A DNA stretch of 45,845 nucleotides from assembly GCA_018825785.1 (NCBI GenBank), contig JAHKAY010000014.1:1-45845 (forward strand), read 5' to 3'. Below are positions 25,728 to 33,195 of this stretch, piece by piece. Below the pieces are notes generated by a model, which was not told the origin of the DNA, did no database searches, and worked only from the letters and a program-made list of their open reading frames with translations. Every line of letters begins with the position of its first letter. Position 1 is the first letter of the stretch. A program made the translations under genes and the position numbers. This DNA comes from Chloroflexota bacterium (GTDB lineage Bacteria; Chloroflexota; Dehalococcoidia; JACVQG01; JAHKAY01).

Positions 25728-27245
25728 GTGGACAGGGTTATTGTTTTTGACACCACTTTAAGGGACGGGGAACAGGCGGCAGGGGCTATGCTCAACCCTC
25801 AGGAGAAGCTGGAGATAGCCCGGCAGCTGGATGTCCTGGGGGTGGATGTCATTGAGGCCGGCTTCCCCATAAGCTCCGCGGGGGACCTGGAGGCGGTGCG
25901 CCTCATCGCCCGGGAGGTGAGGCGGCCTGTCATCTGCGCCCTGGCGCATGCCCAGCGCGACGCCATCGACCAGGCTTGGCTGGCGGTGAAAGAGGCCAGA
26001 GCGCCCAGGCTCCATGTCTTTCTATCTGCCTCGGATATCCACCTCGACTATCAGCTCAAGAAGACCCGGGAGGAGGTCCTGGAGCGGGCCCGGGAGATGG
26101 TGGCCCGGGCCAGGGGCTATTGTGATGATGTGGAATTCTCCCCCATGGATGCCAGCCGCACCGAGCCCGCCTTTATTTACCAGATACTGGAGACGGCGAT
26201 TGACGCGGGGGCGCGGGTGGTGAATATCCCCGACACCGTAGGCTATGCCATACCCCAGGAATTCGGAGACCTTATTGCTGGCATCGTCCAGAATGTGCCC
26301 AATATAAGCAAGGCCACCATCAGCGTCCACTGCCACAATGACCTGGGGCTGGCGGTGGCCAATAGCCTGGAGGCCGTCCGGCGGGGGGTCCGCCAGGTGG
26401 AGTGCACCATCAATGGTATTGGGGAGCGGGCCGGCAATGCCTCCCTGGAGGAGGTCGTCATGGCCATCAAGACCAGGAAGGACCTCTTCAACCTGACAAC
26501 GGGTATAGACACCGCTCAAATATACAAGACCAGCCGCCTGGTGAGCGAGCTTACGGGCTTTGCTGTCCAGCCCAACAAGGCTATTGTGGGGGCCAACGCC
26601 TTCCGCCACCAGTCCGGCATCCACCAGGACGGGGTGCTGAAGAAGGCCATTACCTACGAGATTATAGACCCCATGGAGGTGGGCATCCCCGCCAGCAGCC
26701 TGGTCCTGGGCAAGCTGAGCGGCAGGCATGCCTTCAAGGAGCGCCTGGCCGAGCTGGGCTATACCCTGAAGGAGGAGGCTTTCAACCGGGCCTTCCAGGC
26801 CTTCAAGGAGCTGGCCGAAAAGAAAAAGGAGATAAGGGACCGGGACATTGAGTCCGTAGTGGCCCAGGAGCTGCGGACCATTTCTGAGGTCTATCACCTG
26901 GAGCATGTTCAGGTCTCCTGCGGCGACCACAGTGTCCCCACCGCCACTGTCAAGCTCATCGGCCCCGAGGGACAGGTGGTGGCCCATTCCTCCACAGGCA
27001 CCGGGCCCGTGGATGCGGTCTATAAGGCCATTGACCAGATAGTAAAGGTGCCCTGCAGGCTCACGGAGTTCTCCGTGAACTCGGTAACCGAAGGCATAGA
27101 CGCCGTTGGGGAGGTGGTGGTGAGGGTGGAGAGCGGGGCGGTTACCTACACCGGGAGGGGTGCCGCCACGGATATCATCGTGGCCAGCGCCAGGGCCTAT
27201 ATGAATGCCCTCAACCGCCTCCTCCGGGCCAAGCAAGCCGCCTGA
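25728..27245 (+). CDS. leuA: 2-isopropylmalate synthase
   Basis: First committed step of leucine synthesis: acetyl-CoA plus 2-oxoisovalerate. The 505 aa contain the HMGL-like TIM barrel ([19 protein letters not shown], the metal-binding [14 protein letters not shown], and [15 protein letters not shown]) and the C-terminal LeuA regulatory domain (from about residue 390, with [14 protein letters not shown]) that binds leucine. GTG start, 17 bp after ilvC. The stop is directly followed by the leuC ATG. Confidence 0.97.
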   Translation: MDRVIVFDTTLRDGEQAAGAMLNPQEKLEIARQLDVLGVDVIEAGFPISSAGDLEAVRLIAREVRRPVICALAHAQRDAIDQAWLAVKEARAPRLHVFLSASDIHLDYQLKKTREEVLERAREMVARARGYCDDVEFSPMDASRTEPAFIYQILETAIDAGARVVNIPDTVGYAIPQEFGDLIAGIVQNVPNISKATISVHCHNDLGLAVANSLEAVRRGVRQVECTINGIGERAGNASLEEVVMAIKTRKDLFNLTTGIDTAQIYKTSRLVSELTGFAVQPNKAIVGANAFRHQSGIHQDGVLKKAITYEIIDPMEVGIPASSLVLGKLSGRHAFKERLAELGYTLKEEAFNRAFQAFKELAEKKKEIRDRDIESVVAQELRTISEVYHLEHVQVSCGDHSVPTATVKLIGPEGQVVAHSSTGTGPVDAVYKAIDQIVKVPCRLTEFSVNSVTEGIDAVGEVVVRVESGAVTYTGRGAATDIIVASARAYMNALNRLLRAKQAA

Positions 27246-28496
27246 ATGACCCTGGCGGAGAAGCTCCTGGCGGCCCGTACCGGCCGGAAATCGGTGAGCC
27301 CGGGGGAGTTCCTCTCCGTGCCGGTGGACCTTGTCCTGGCCAACGATGTCACCGCCCCCCTCGCCATCCAGGAGTTCCGCCGCCTGGGGGTGGGCCGGGT
27401 CTTTGACCCCAAGAAAATCGTCTTCGTCCCCGACCACTTTGTCCCCGCCAAGGACGTCCCCTCGGCGGAGCAATCCAGGGTGATGAGGGAGTTTGCCCAG
27501 GAACAGGGGGCAGTCTATTTTGAGGTGGGGAGGGCAGGCATTGAGCATGTGCTCCTTCCGGACAAGGGCCTGGTCCTCCCGGGCCAGATAGTTATCGGGG
27601 CCGATTCCCATACCTGCACCTACGGGGCCCTGGGGGCCTTCGCCACGGGCATGGGCTCCACCGATATTGCCTGCGCCATGGCCAGCGGGGAGACCTGGAT
27701 GAGGGTCCCCCATACTATCAGGTTTGTCTATCACGGCCTCCTCCCCAAATGGGTGGGGGGGAAGGACCTGGTCCTTTTCACCATCGGCCAGATAGGGGTG
27801 GACGGGGCCCTCTACGCCTCTATGGAGTTTGATGGAGAGACGATAAGAGAGATGTCCATGGACGGGCGTTTCACCATGGCCAACATGGCGGTGGAGGCGG
27901 GGGCCAAGGCGGGCCTCTTTGCCGTGGACGAGAAGACCCTGGAATACCTCCGCCCCAGGGCCAAAGGCCCTTTCCAGGTCTATACCTCGGAAGGCCCCTA
28001 TTCCCGGGTGCTGGAGTACGATGTCTCCACTCTTGAGCCCCAGGTGGCCTTTCCCCACCTCCCCAGCAATACCCGTCCCCTGAGCCAGGTTGGGGACTTG
28101 CAGATAGACCAGGCGGTCATCGGCTCGTGCACCAACGGCCGGATAGAGGACCTGAGGATGGCAGCAGGAATCCTCAAAGGCAGGCAGGTGCACCCCGGGG
28201 TCCGCCTGATTGTCATCCCTGCCACCCAGGAGATATACCTCCGGGCGGCAAAGGAAGGGCTCCTGGAGGCATTTGTCCTGGCGGGGGCGGCGGTGAGTAC
28301 CCCTACTTGTGGCCCCTGCCTGGGGGGCCATATGGGGGTGCTGGCGGAGGGGGAGAGGGCCATCGCCACAACCAACCGCAACTTCAGGGGCAGGATGGGG
28401 AGCACCAGGAGCGAGGTCTATCTGTCCAGCCCTGCCGTGGTGGCCGCCAGCGCCGTATTGGGCAGGATAGGCGGGCCTGAGGAGCTGGGGCTGTGA
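27246..28496 (+). CDS. leuC: 3-isopropylmalate dehydratase, large subunit
   Basis: [4Fe-4S] aconitase-family subunit that isomerises 2- to 3-isopropylmalate with LeuD. The 416-aa length places it with the shorter LeuC/HacA group rather than the ~470-aa enterobacterial type. Cluster-binding cysteines lie in IGSCTNGRIEDL and in TPTCGPCLGGHMG. GADSHTCTYGALGAFATGMGSTDIA is the family signature. The ATG abuts the leuA stop and its own stop overlaps leuD (GTGA). The short form can also act in homoaconitase or citramalate isomerisation, useful here given cimA downstream. Confidence 0.96.
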   Translation: MTLAEKLLAARTGRKSVSPGEFLSVPVDLVLANDVTAPLAIQEFRRLGVGRVFDPKKIVFVPDHFVPAKDVPSAEQSRVMREFAQEQGAVYFEVGRAGIEHVLLPDKGLVLPGQIVIGADSHTCTYGALGAFATGMGSTDIACAMASGETWMRVPHTIRFVYHGLLPKWVGGKDLVLFTIGQIGVDGALYASMEFDGETIREMSMDGRFTMANMAVEAGAKAGLFAVDEKTLEYLRPRAKGPFQVYTSEGPYSRVLEYDVSTLEPQVAFPHLPSNTRPLSQVGDLQIDQAVIGSCTNGRIEDLRMAAGILKGRQVHPGVRLIVIPATQEIYLRAAKEGLLEAFVLAGAAVSTPTCGPCLGGHMGVLAEGERAIATTNRNFRGRMGSTRSEVYLSSPAVVAASAVLGRIGGPEELGL

Positions 28497-28987
28497 AGCT
28501 GAAGGGCCGGGCCCATAAGTTCGGGGCCAATATAGATACCGATGTCATCATCCCCGCCCGCTACCTGACCACCACCGACCCCGGGGAGCTGGGCCGGCAC
28601 CTTATGGATGGGTTGGGGGAGGGCTTTGCCAAGAAGGTCTCCGCCGGGGATATGCTGGTGGGGACGACCAACTTCGGCTGTGGCTCCTCCCGGGAGCACG
28701 CCCCCCTGGCTATCAAGGGGGCCGGCATCTCCTGCGTTATCGCCCAGAGCTTTGCCCGCATCTTCTTCAGGAACGCAATCAACATCGGCCTCCCCGCCCT
28801 GGAGTGCCCCCAGGCGGAGGAGATAGAGGAGGGGGACCTCCTGGAGGTGGACCTGGCCTCGGGGGAGATAAAGGACCTCACCCGGGGCCGGATGTATAAT
28901 GCCGTCCCCTATCCCCCCTTCATGCTGGAGATAGTCCGGGCGGGGGGCCTGGTGGAATACACAAGGAGGAAGCTTTCAGGGAAATGA
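28493..28987 (+). CDS. leuD: 3-isopropylmalate dehydratase, small subunit
   Basis: Swivelling domain partner of LeuC, 164 aa, the short form that matches the short LeuC. Contains GANIDTDVIIPARYL and the active-site loop NFGCGSSREHAPLAIKGAG. The GTG start overlaps the leuC stop and the stop overlaps the leuB start (ATGA). Confidence 0.96.
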   Translation: MKLKGRAHKFGANIDTDVIIPARYLTTTDPGELGRHLMDGLGEGFAKKVSAGDMLVGTTNFGCGSSREHAPLAIKGAGISCVIAQSFARIFFRNAINIGLPALECPQAEEIEEGDLLEVDLASGEIKDLTRGRMYNAVPYPPFMLEIVRAGGLVEYTRRKLSGK

Positions 28988-30075
28988 GGTTTGAGATTTT
29001 GGTCCTCCCCGGCGACGGCATCGGCCCCGAGGTGGCGGCGGAGGGGGTGAGGGTCTTGGAGGCCGTGGGAAAGCGCTTCGGCCACGGGTTCCTTTTCCAC
29101 TACGACGATGTGGGGGGTATTGCCATAGACAGGCACGGGGTGGCCCTCAGGCCGGAGACTCTGGAAAGGGCAAGGAAAGGCCGGGCGGTGCTCCTGGGGG
29201 CGGTGGGGGGGCCCAAGTGGGATGACCCCCTGGCAAAGGTGAGGCCCGAGGATGGCCTCCTGGCCCTGAGGAAGGGACTGGGCCTCTTCGCCAACCTCCG
29301 TCCGGCGAGGGCCTGGCCCATGCTCCTGGATTCCTCCCCCTTCAAACCCGAGGTCCTCAAGGGGGTGGACCTCATCGTGGTGCGGGAGCTAACCGGGGGG
29401 CTATACTTCGGCCGGCCCAAGAAGCGCTGGCAGAGCCCCCGGGGCCGGAGGGCGGTGGATACCCTGGCCTACTCAGAGAAGGAGATTGTCCGCATCCTGA
29501 GGGTGGGCTTTGAGCTGGCCCGGACCCGCAGCCGGAGGCTCGTCTCCGTTGATAAGGCCAATATCCTGGAGTCCTCCCGCCTGTGGCGGGAGATTGCCAC
29601 GGAGCTGGCCCCGGAGTATCCCGACGTGGAGCTCCAGCACATGCTGGTGGACGCCTGCGCCATGAGGCTCGTCCGCCGCCCCTCGGAGTTTGATGTCATA
29701 GTCACCGAGAACATGTTCGGGGACATCCTCACCGATGAGGCCTCGGTGCTGGCGGGGTCCCTGGGCATGCTCCCCTCGGCCAGCCTGGCCGGGGTGCCCC
29801 AGGCGGGGAAGCCCACCTTTGGCCTCTACGAGCCGGTCCACGGCTCGGCCCCCAAACATGCGGGGAAAGGTATAGCCAACCCCCTGGCCACCATCCTCTC
29901 CGTGGCCCTCCTGCTGAGGTATTCCCTGGGCCTGGAAGAGGCGGCCCGGGCGGTGGAAAAGGCGGTGGAGGCCGTCCTGGCCGGAGGCGCCCGCACCCGT
30001 GATATAATGGGGCCATCCGGCAGCTATGTGAGCACGGGGGACATGGGCAGGCTGATAGCTGATAGATTGGGGTAG
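28984..30075 (+). CDS. leuB: 3-isopropylmalate dehydrogenase
   Basis: NAD-dependent oxidative decarboxylase of 363 aa giving 2-oxoisocaproate. Begins with VLPGDGIGPEVAAEGVRVL. It has the substrate loop RELTGGLYFGRPKKR and the signature NMFGDILTDEASVLAGSLGMLPSASL, followed by the NAD-binding EPVHGSAPKHAGKGIANPLA. The ATG overlaps leuD by 4 bp. It can also serve the citramalate branch, where methylmalate is oxidised to 2-oxobutyrate. Confidence 0.97.
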   Translation: MRFEILVLPGDGIGPEVAAEGVRVLEAVGKRFGHGFLFHYDDVGGIAIDRHGVALRPETLERARKGRAVLLGAVGGPKWDDPLAKVRPEDGLLALRKGLGLFANLRPARAWPMLLDSSPFKPEVLKGVDLIVVRELTGGLYFGRPKKRWQSPRGRRAVDTLAYSEKEIVRILRVGFELARTRSRRLVSVDKANILESSRLWREIATELAPEYPDVELQHMLVDACAMRLVRRPSEFDVIVTENMFGDILTDEASVLAGSLGMLPSASLAGVPQAGKPTFGLYEPVHGSAPKHAGKGIANPLATILSVALLLRYSLGLEEAARAVEKAVEAVLAGGARTRDIMGPSGSYVSTGDMGRLIADRLG

Positions 30076-30093
30076 CGGACAGGGGGTTTCTTC

Positions 30094-31668
30094 TTGACAC
30101 AGGTCTTTATCTACGACACCACCCTCAGGGATGGGGCCCAGCGGGAGGGGCTGTCCTTCTCGGTGGAGGACAAGCTCAAGATTGCGAAGAAGCTGGACGA
30201 GCTGGGCATCCCCTTTGTTGAGGGGGGCTGGCCGGGCTCTAACCCCAAGGAGGAGGAGTTCTTCAGGAAGGCCCGGGGGCTGAAGCTGGCCCAGGTCGCC
30301 CTGGTGGCCTTCGGCTCCACCCGCCGGCCAGGGACAAAAGCCGAGGAGGATGCCAACCTCCTGGCCATCCTGGGGGCGGGGGTGGGGGTGGCCTGCCTGG
30401 TGGGGAAGGCCTGGGCCCTCCAGGTGACCCAGGTGCTGGAGACCTCTCTTGAGGAAAACCTGAGCATGGTCCGTGACTCGGTGGCCTTTTTGAGGGGCCG
30501 GGGCCTGAGGGTCTTTCTTGATGCCGAGCACTTCTTTGAGGGCTATAAGGACAATCCCGGCTATGCTCTTGAGGCCCTGAGGACGGCGGCCGGGGCGGGG
30601 GCGGAGGTCCTGGTCCTCTGCGATACCAACGGCGGGTCGTTGCCCCACGAGATAGAAGCCGGGGTGAAGGCTGCCCTGAGAATCGGGGTCCCCCTGGGCA
30701 TCCATGCCCACAATGACGGCGAGGTGGCGGTGGCCAACAGCCTGGCAGCGGTGATGGCGGGGGCAGTCCAGGTGCAGGGGACAATCAATGGCTACGGGGA
30801 ACGCTGCGGCAATGCCAACCTCTGCTCCATCATCCCCGCCCTCAAGTTGAAGCTGGGGATAGACTGCCTCAGCAAGGCCCAGCTCTCCCGGCTCACCGAG
30901 GTATCCCGCTATGTCAGCGAGATAGCCAACCTGGCCCCCGATGCCCACCTGCCCTATGTGGGGGCCTCCTCCTTTGCCCACAAGGCGGGGCTCCATGTCT
31001 CCGCCATGATGAAGTGGGACCGGAGCTATCAGCATATAGACCCCGCCCTGGTGGGCAACCACCCCCGCGTGCTGGTCTCGGAGCTCTCGGGCCGCAGCAG
31101 CATCCTTTTCAAGGCCAGGGAGAAGGGGTTTGAGCGCCTGGAGGAGGTGGAGGCACAGAAGGTCGTGGAGCGCATAAAGGCCCTGGAGAGCCAGGGCTTT
31201 CAGTATGATGGGGCCGAGGCCTCCTTTGAACTGCTCCTCCACCGGGCGCAGCCGGGATACAAACCCCCCTTTGAGCTGGTGGACTTCCTGGTGGTGGTGG
31301 AAAAGCGCCGCCGTCCCCCCCAGGCGGGGGAGGAGGGCCTGCTGGCCGAGGCCATGGTCAAGGTGAAGGTGGAGGGGGAGCTGGTCCACACCGCCGCCGA
31401 GGGGAACGGCCCTGTCAATGCCCTGGACGCGGCCTTGAGGAAGGCCCTGGTCCGCTTCTACCCCGCCCTGGAGAGGGTTAAGCTGGTGGACTACAAGGTG
31501 CGCATCCTGGAGGAGAGCGCGGGAACGGCGGCCCAGGTGAGGGTGCTCATTGAGTCCAGCGATGGGGAGGCGGAGTGGCGGACGGTGGGGGCCTCTCCCA
31601 ACATCATTGAGGCCAGCTGGCAGGCCCTGACCGATAGCCTGGAATACTGGCTGTGGAAAAGGGCCTGA
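30094..31668 (+). CDS. cimA: (R)-citramalate synthase
   Basis: Condenses acetyl-CoA with pyruvate, giving 2-oxobutyrate for isoleucine without threonine deaminase. At 524 aa it is a LeuA paralogue of the long CimA type: IYDTTLRDGAQREGLSFSVEDKLKIAKKLDELG, EGGWPGSNPKE (CimA-specific instead of LeuA's EAGFP), IHAHNDGEVAVANSL, and a C-terminal allosteric domain. TTG start 18 bp after leuB with GGGGGT upstream. Its position after leuCDB is logical because those enzymes also process citramalate. The GGDEF gene overlaps its last 16 bp. Confidence 0.94.
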   Translation: MTQVFIYDTTLRDGAQREGLSFSVEDKLKIAKKLDELGIPFVEGGWPGSNPKEEEFFRKARGLKLAQVALVAFGSTRRPGTKAEEDANLLAILGAGVGVACLVGKAWALQVTQVLETSLEENLSMVRDSVAFLRGRGLRVFLDAEHFFEGYKDNPGYALEALRTAAGAGAEVLVLCDTNGGSLPHEIEAGVKAALRIGVPLGIHAHNDGEVAVANSLAAVMAGAVQVQGTINGYGERCGNANLCSIIPALKLKLGIDCLSKAQLSRLTEVSRYVSEIANLAPDAHLPYVGASSFAHKAGLHVSAMMKWDRSYQHIDPALVGNHPRVLVSELSGRSSILFKAREKGFERLEEVEAQKVVERIKALESQGFQYDGAEASFELLLHRAQPGYKPPFELVDFLVVVEKRRRPPQAGEEGLLAEAMVKVKVEGELVHTAAEGNGPVNALDAALRKALVRFYPALERVKLVDYKVRILEESAGTAAQVRVLIESSDGEAEWRTVGASPNIIEASWQALTDSLEYWLWKRA

Positions 31669-32474
31669 AGGACCCCCTGTCGGACCTCTGTAATGGTGCC
31701 CTCTTTACCCTGAAGGGGCTGGGCTATCCTCACACTGCCCTTTTCCTCAAAAGGGGCAGGAAGCTGGAACTGTTGGCCTCCCGTGGCCGCCTTTCCGGAC
31801 TGAAGATTACCGGGGGGAACCTGCCCCGGAAGATGCCTTCCAGCGTGGTCTTTCACCTGAAATCGGGGCGCAGGCTGCGGGGCTATCTGGTCCTGGAAAA
31901 GGGGGACCGGGTCCTCTCCCCGGGTGAGCGGGAGCTTCTGGGGGGGCTGGCCCGGCTCCTGGGGCAGGCGCTGGAGGCCCTGGAAAAGGCTCAGCAGGAG
32001 GGCCTGGTGGACAGCCTAACCGGGGTCTATAACCGGAACTACCTGGAGAAGCGCCTGGAGGAGGAGCTGGCCCGGGCCCGGAGAAAGGGGCGTCCCTTTT
32101 CCCTGGTGCTGGTGGACACCCACGGTCTGAAGGAAATCAACGACCGCTACGGCCATGTGGTGGGGGACGAGGCCCTGAAGGCCGTGGCCCGGCTGTTCCG
32201 GGACAACCTGAGGGTGGGCGACGGGGTGGCCCGCTACGGGGGGGATGAGTTCGTCCTCCTCATGCCCGAGGTCTCGGCCCAGGAGGCTGAGAGGGCCATG
32301 GGCCGGTTGACGGGCGTCTTTTCTCGCTCCTGCTTTTCCGCAGGGGGTGAGGAGTACCCCCTCCCCGCCTTTGGCTACGGGGTAGCCACCTTTCCCCAGG
32401 ACGGGGAGGGCCCGGCCCAGATCCTTTCCGCCGCCGACCAGGCCCTCGTCAGGGCCAAGACCCGGCTGGTCTAA
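31653..32474 (+). CDS. Diguanylate cyclase with N-terminal GAF-like domain
   Basis: Predicted cytosolic protein of 273 aa. Residues 1-110 look like a small GAF-type sensor fold, with no membrane span. Residues 118-273 form a GGDEF domain with an intact YGGDEF (196-200), the metal Asp 155 and Asn 163 (VDTHGLKEINDRYGH), and an RxxD inhibitory site (187-190) exactly five residues before GGDEF. It should therefore make c-di-GMP under product inhibition. The GTG start lies inside the end of cimA (16-bp overlap), so it is co-transcribed with the branched-chain amino-acid operon, an unusual partner. Ligand unknown. Confidence 0.92.
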   Translation: MEKGLKDPLSDLCNGALFTLKGLGYPHTALFLKRGRKLELLASRGRLSGLKITGGNLPRKMPSSVVFHLKSGRRLRGYLVLEKGDRVLSPGERELLGGLARLLGQALEALEKAQQEGLVDSLTGVYNRNYLEKRLEEELARARRKGRPFSLVLVDTHGLKEINDRYGHVVGDEALKAVARLFRDNLRVGDGVARYGGDEFVLLMPEVSAQEAERAMGRLTGVFSRSCFSAGGEEYPLPAFGYGVATFPQDGEGPAQILSAADQALVRAKTRLV

Positions 32475-32479
32475 CCTGT

Positions 32480-32501
32480 CCGGCCCTGGGACAAGGGCCG
32501 G
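32480..32501. terminator. GC-rich hairpin between convergent operons
   Basis: CCGGCCCT (32480-32487) and AGGGCCGG (32494-32501) form a perfect 8-bp stem with a six-base loop. It sits just after the GGDEF stop and before the convergent minus-strand operon end. No T tract follows on either strand, so intrinsic termination is uncertain. Confidence 0.4.
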
Positions 32502-32528
32502 GGGTCGGGTGCGGCTCTGGTCAGGGCC

Positions 32529-32816
32529 TCAGGTCTTTTTTCCCGGTGGGGCTTCGGCCTGGGCTACCAGGGTCTTGAGCTGGGACAACAGGTCCTGGAG
32601 GGCCTCCTGGGCCTGGAGGTTCTGGCAGATCTGGGTCTGGGAGAGCTGGTTCAGGGCGGCCAGTTCCCTCACCTTTTGTTCCAGGGTCTGGGTTCTGGCC
32701 TCCAGTTCCTGGCGGGCCTGGTGCTCGGCCCGGTAGAGCTGGTGGAGTTCCCGGGCATAGACCCTCATCTGCTCCGGGCTCGAGCCTTGGGGCCTGTTTT
32801 CGGCCCTATCAGCCAC
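32529..32816 (-). CDS. Small coiled-coil protein
   Basis: About 95 aa, nearly all heptad-like and charged (PEQMRVYARELHQLYRAEHQARQELEARTQTLEQKVRELAALN), with no signal or membrane segment. The 'YARELxxLY' phrase is common in linker coiled coils of signalling proteins. I prefer the GTG at 32816, which overlaps the receiver-gene stop and has AAGGGAGAAGG upstream; the frame is open to 32855. It closes the kinase-receiver operon and may be a scaffold or partner for them. Function not known. Confidence 0.65.
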   Translation of the reverse strand: MADRAENRPQGSSPEQMRVYARELHQLYRAEHQARQELEARTQTLEQKVRELAALNQLSQTQICQNLQAQEALQDLLSQLKTLVAQAEAPPGKKT

Positions 32817-33195
32817 TGGCCTTCTCCCTTCGGCCCCTTTCCAGGACCTGGGCAATCTTGTCCAGGAGGGCGATGGGGCTGAAGGGCTTGACGAAATAGT
32901 CGTCGGCCCCTGCCTCCCTCCCCCTTTCCAGGTCCTCCCTGGTGCCCCTTGCGGTGAGCATTATGACGGGGGTATTGGTGGTCAAAGGGTCCCCCTTGAG
33001 CTGGCGGCAGGCTTCAAAGCCGTCCATCCCGGGCATCATCACATCCAGAAGGACCAGGTCAAAAGCTTCCTTCTTGGCCAGGCAAAGGGCGTCCATGCCG
33101 TCAGCGGCCTCCACGATGGTGTGGCTGTCCCCCAGGGTGACGGCCACCAGCGTCCTTATGTCCGGGTCATCGTCCACTATCAGTATTCGGTGCAT
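32809..33195 (-). CDS. Single-domain response regulator (CheY-like)
   Basis: A 128-aa receiver domain without an output domain. Acidic pocket at residues 8-10 (VDDDPDIRT), phosphoacceptor Asp 51 (LVLLDVMMPGMDGFEACRQL), switch Thr in IMLTARG, and Lys in YFVKPFSP. The start overlaps the end of the three-GAF kinase by 16 bp, so the kinase most likely phosphorylates it. The output must run through another protein, perhaps the coiled-coil product downstream. Confidence 0.94.
   Translation of the reverse strand: MHRILIVDDDPDIRTLVAVTLGDSHTIVEAADGMDALCLAKKEAFDLVLLDVMMPGMDGFEACRQLKGDPLTTNTPVIMLTARGTREDLERGREAGADDYFVKPFSPIALLDKIAQVLERGRREKASG

Noticed and set aside
26022-28331. Very long (769-codon) minus-strand frame across leuA and leuC
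   Set aside because: Stop codons are rare in antisense of GC-rich genes. The protein is Gly/His/Leu-rich nonsense and leuA and leuC are certain on the plus strand.
29473-31389. 638-codon minus-strand frame across leuB and cimA
   Set aside because: Same antisense effect. It overlaps two secure genes and has no recognisable domain.
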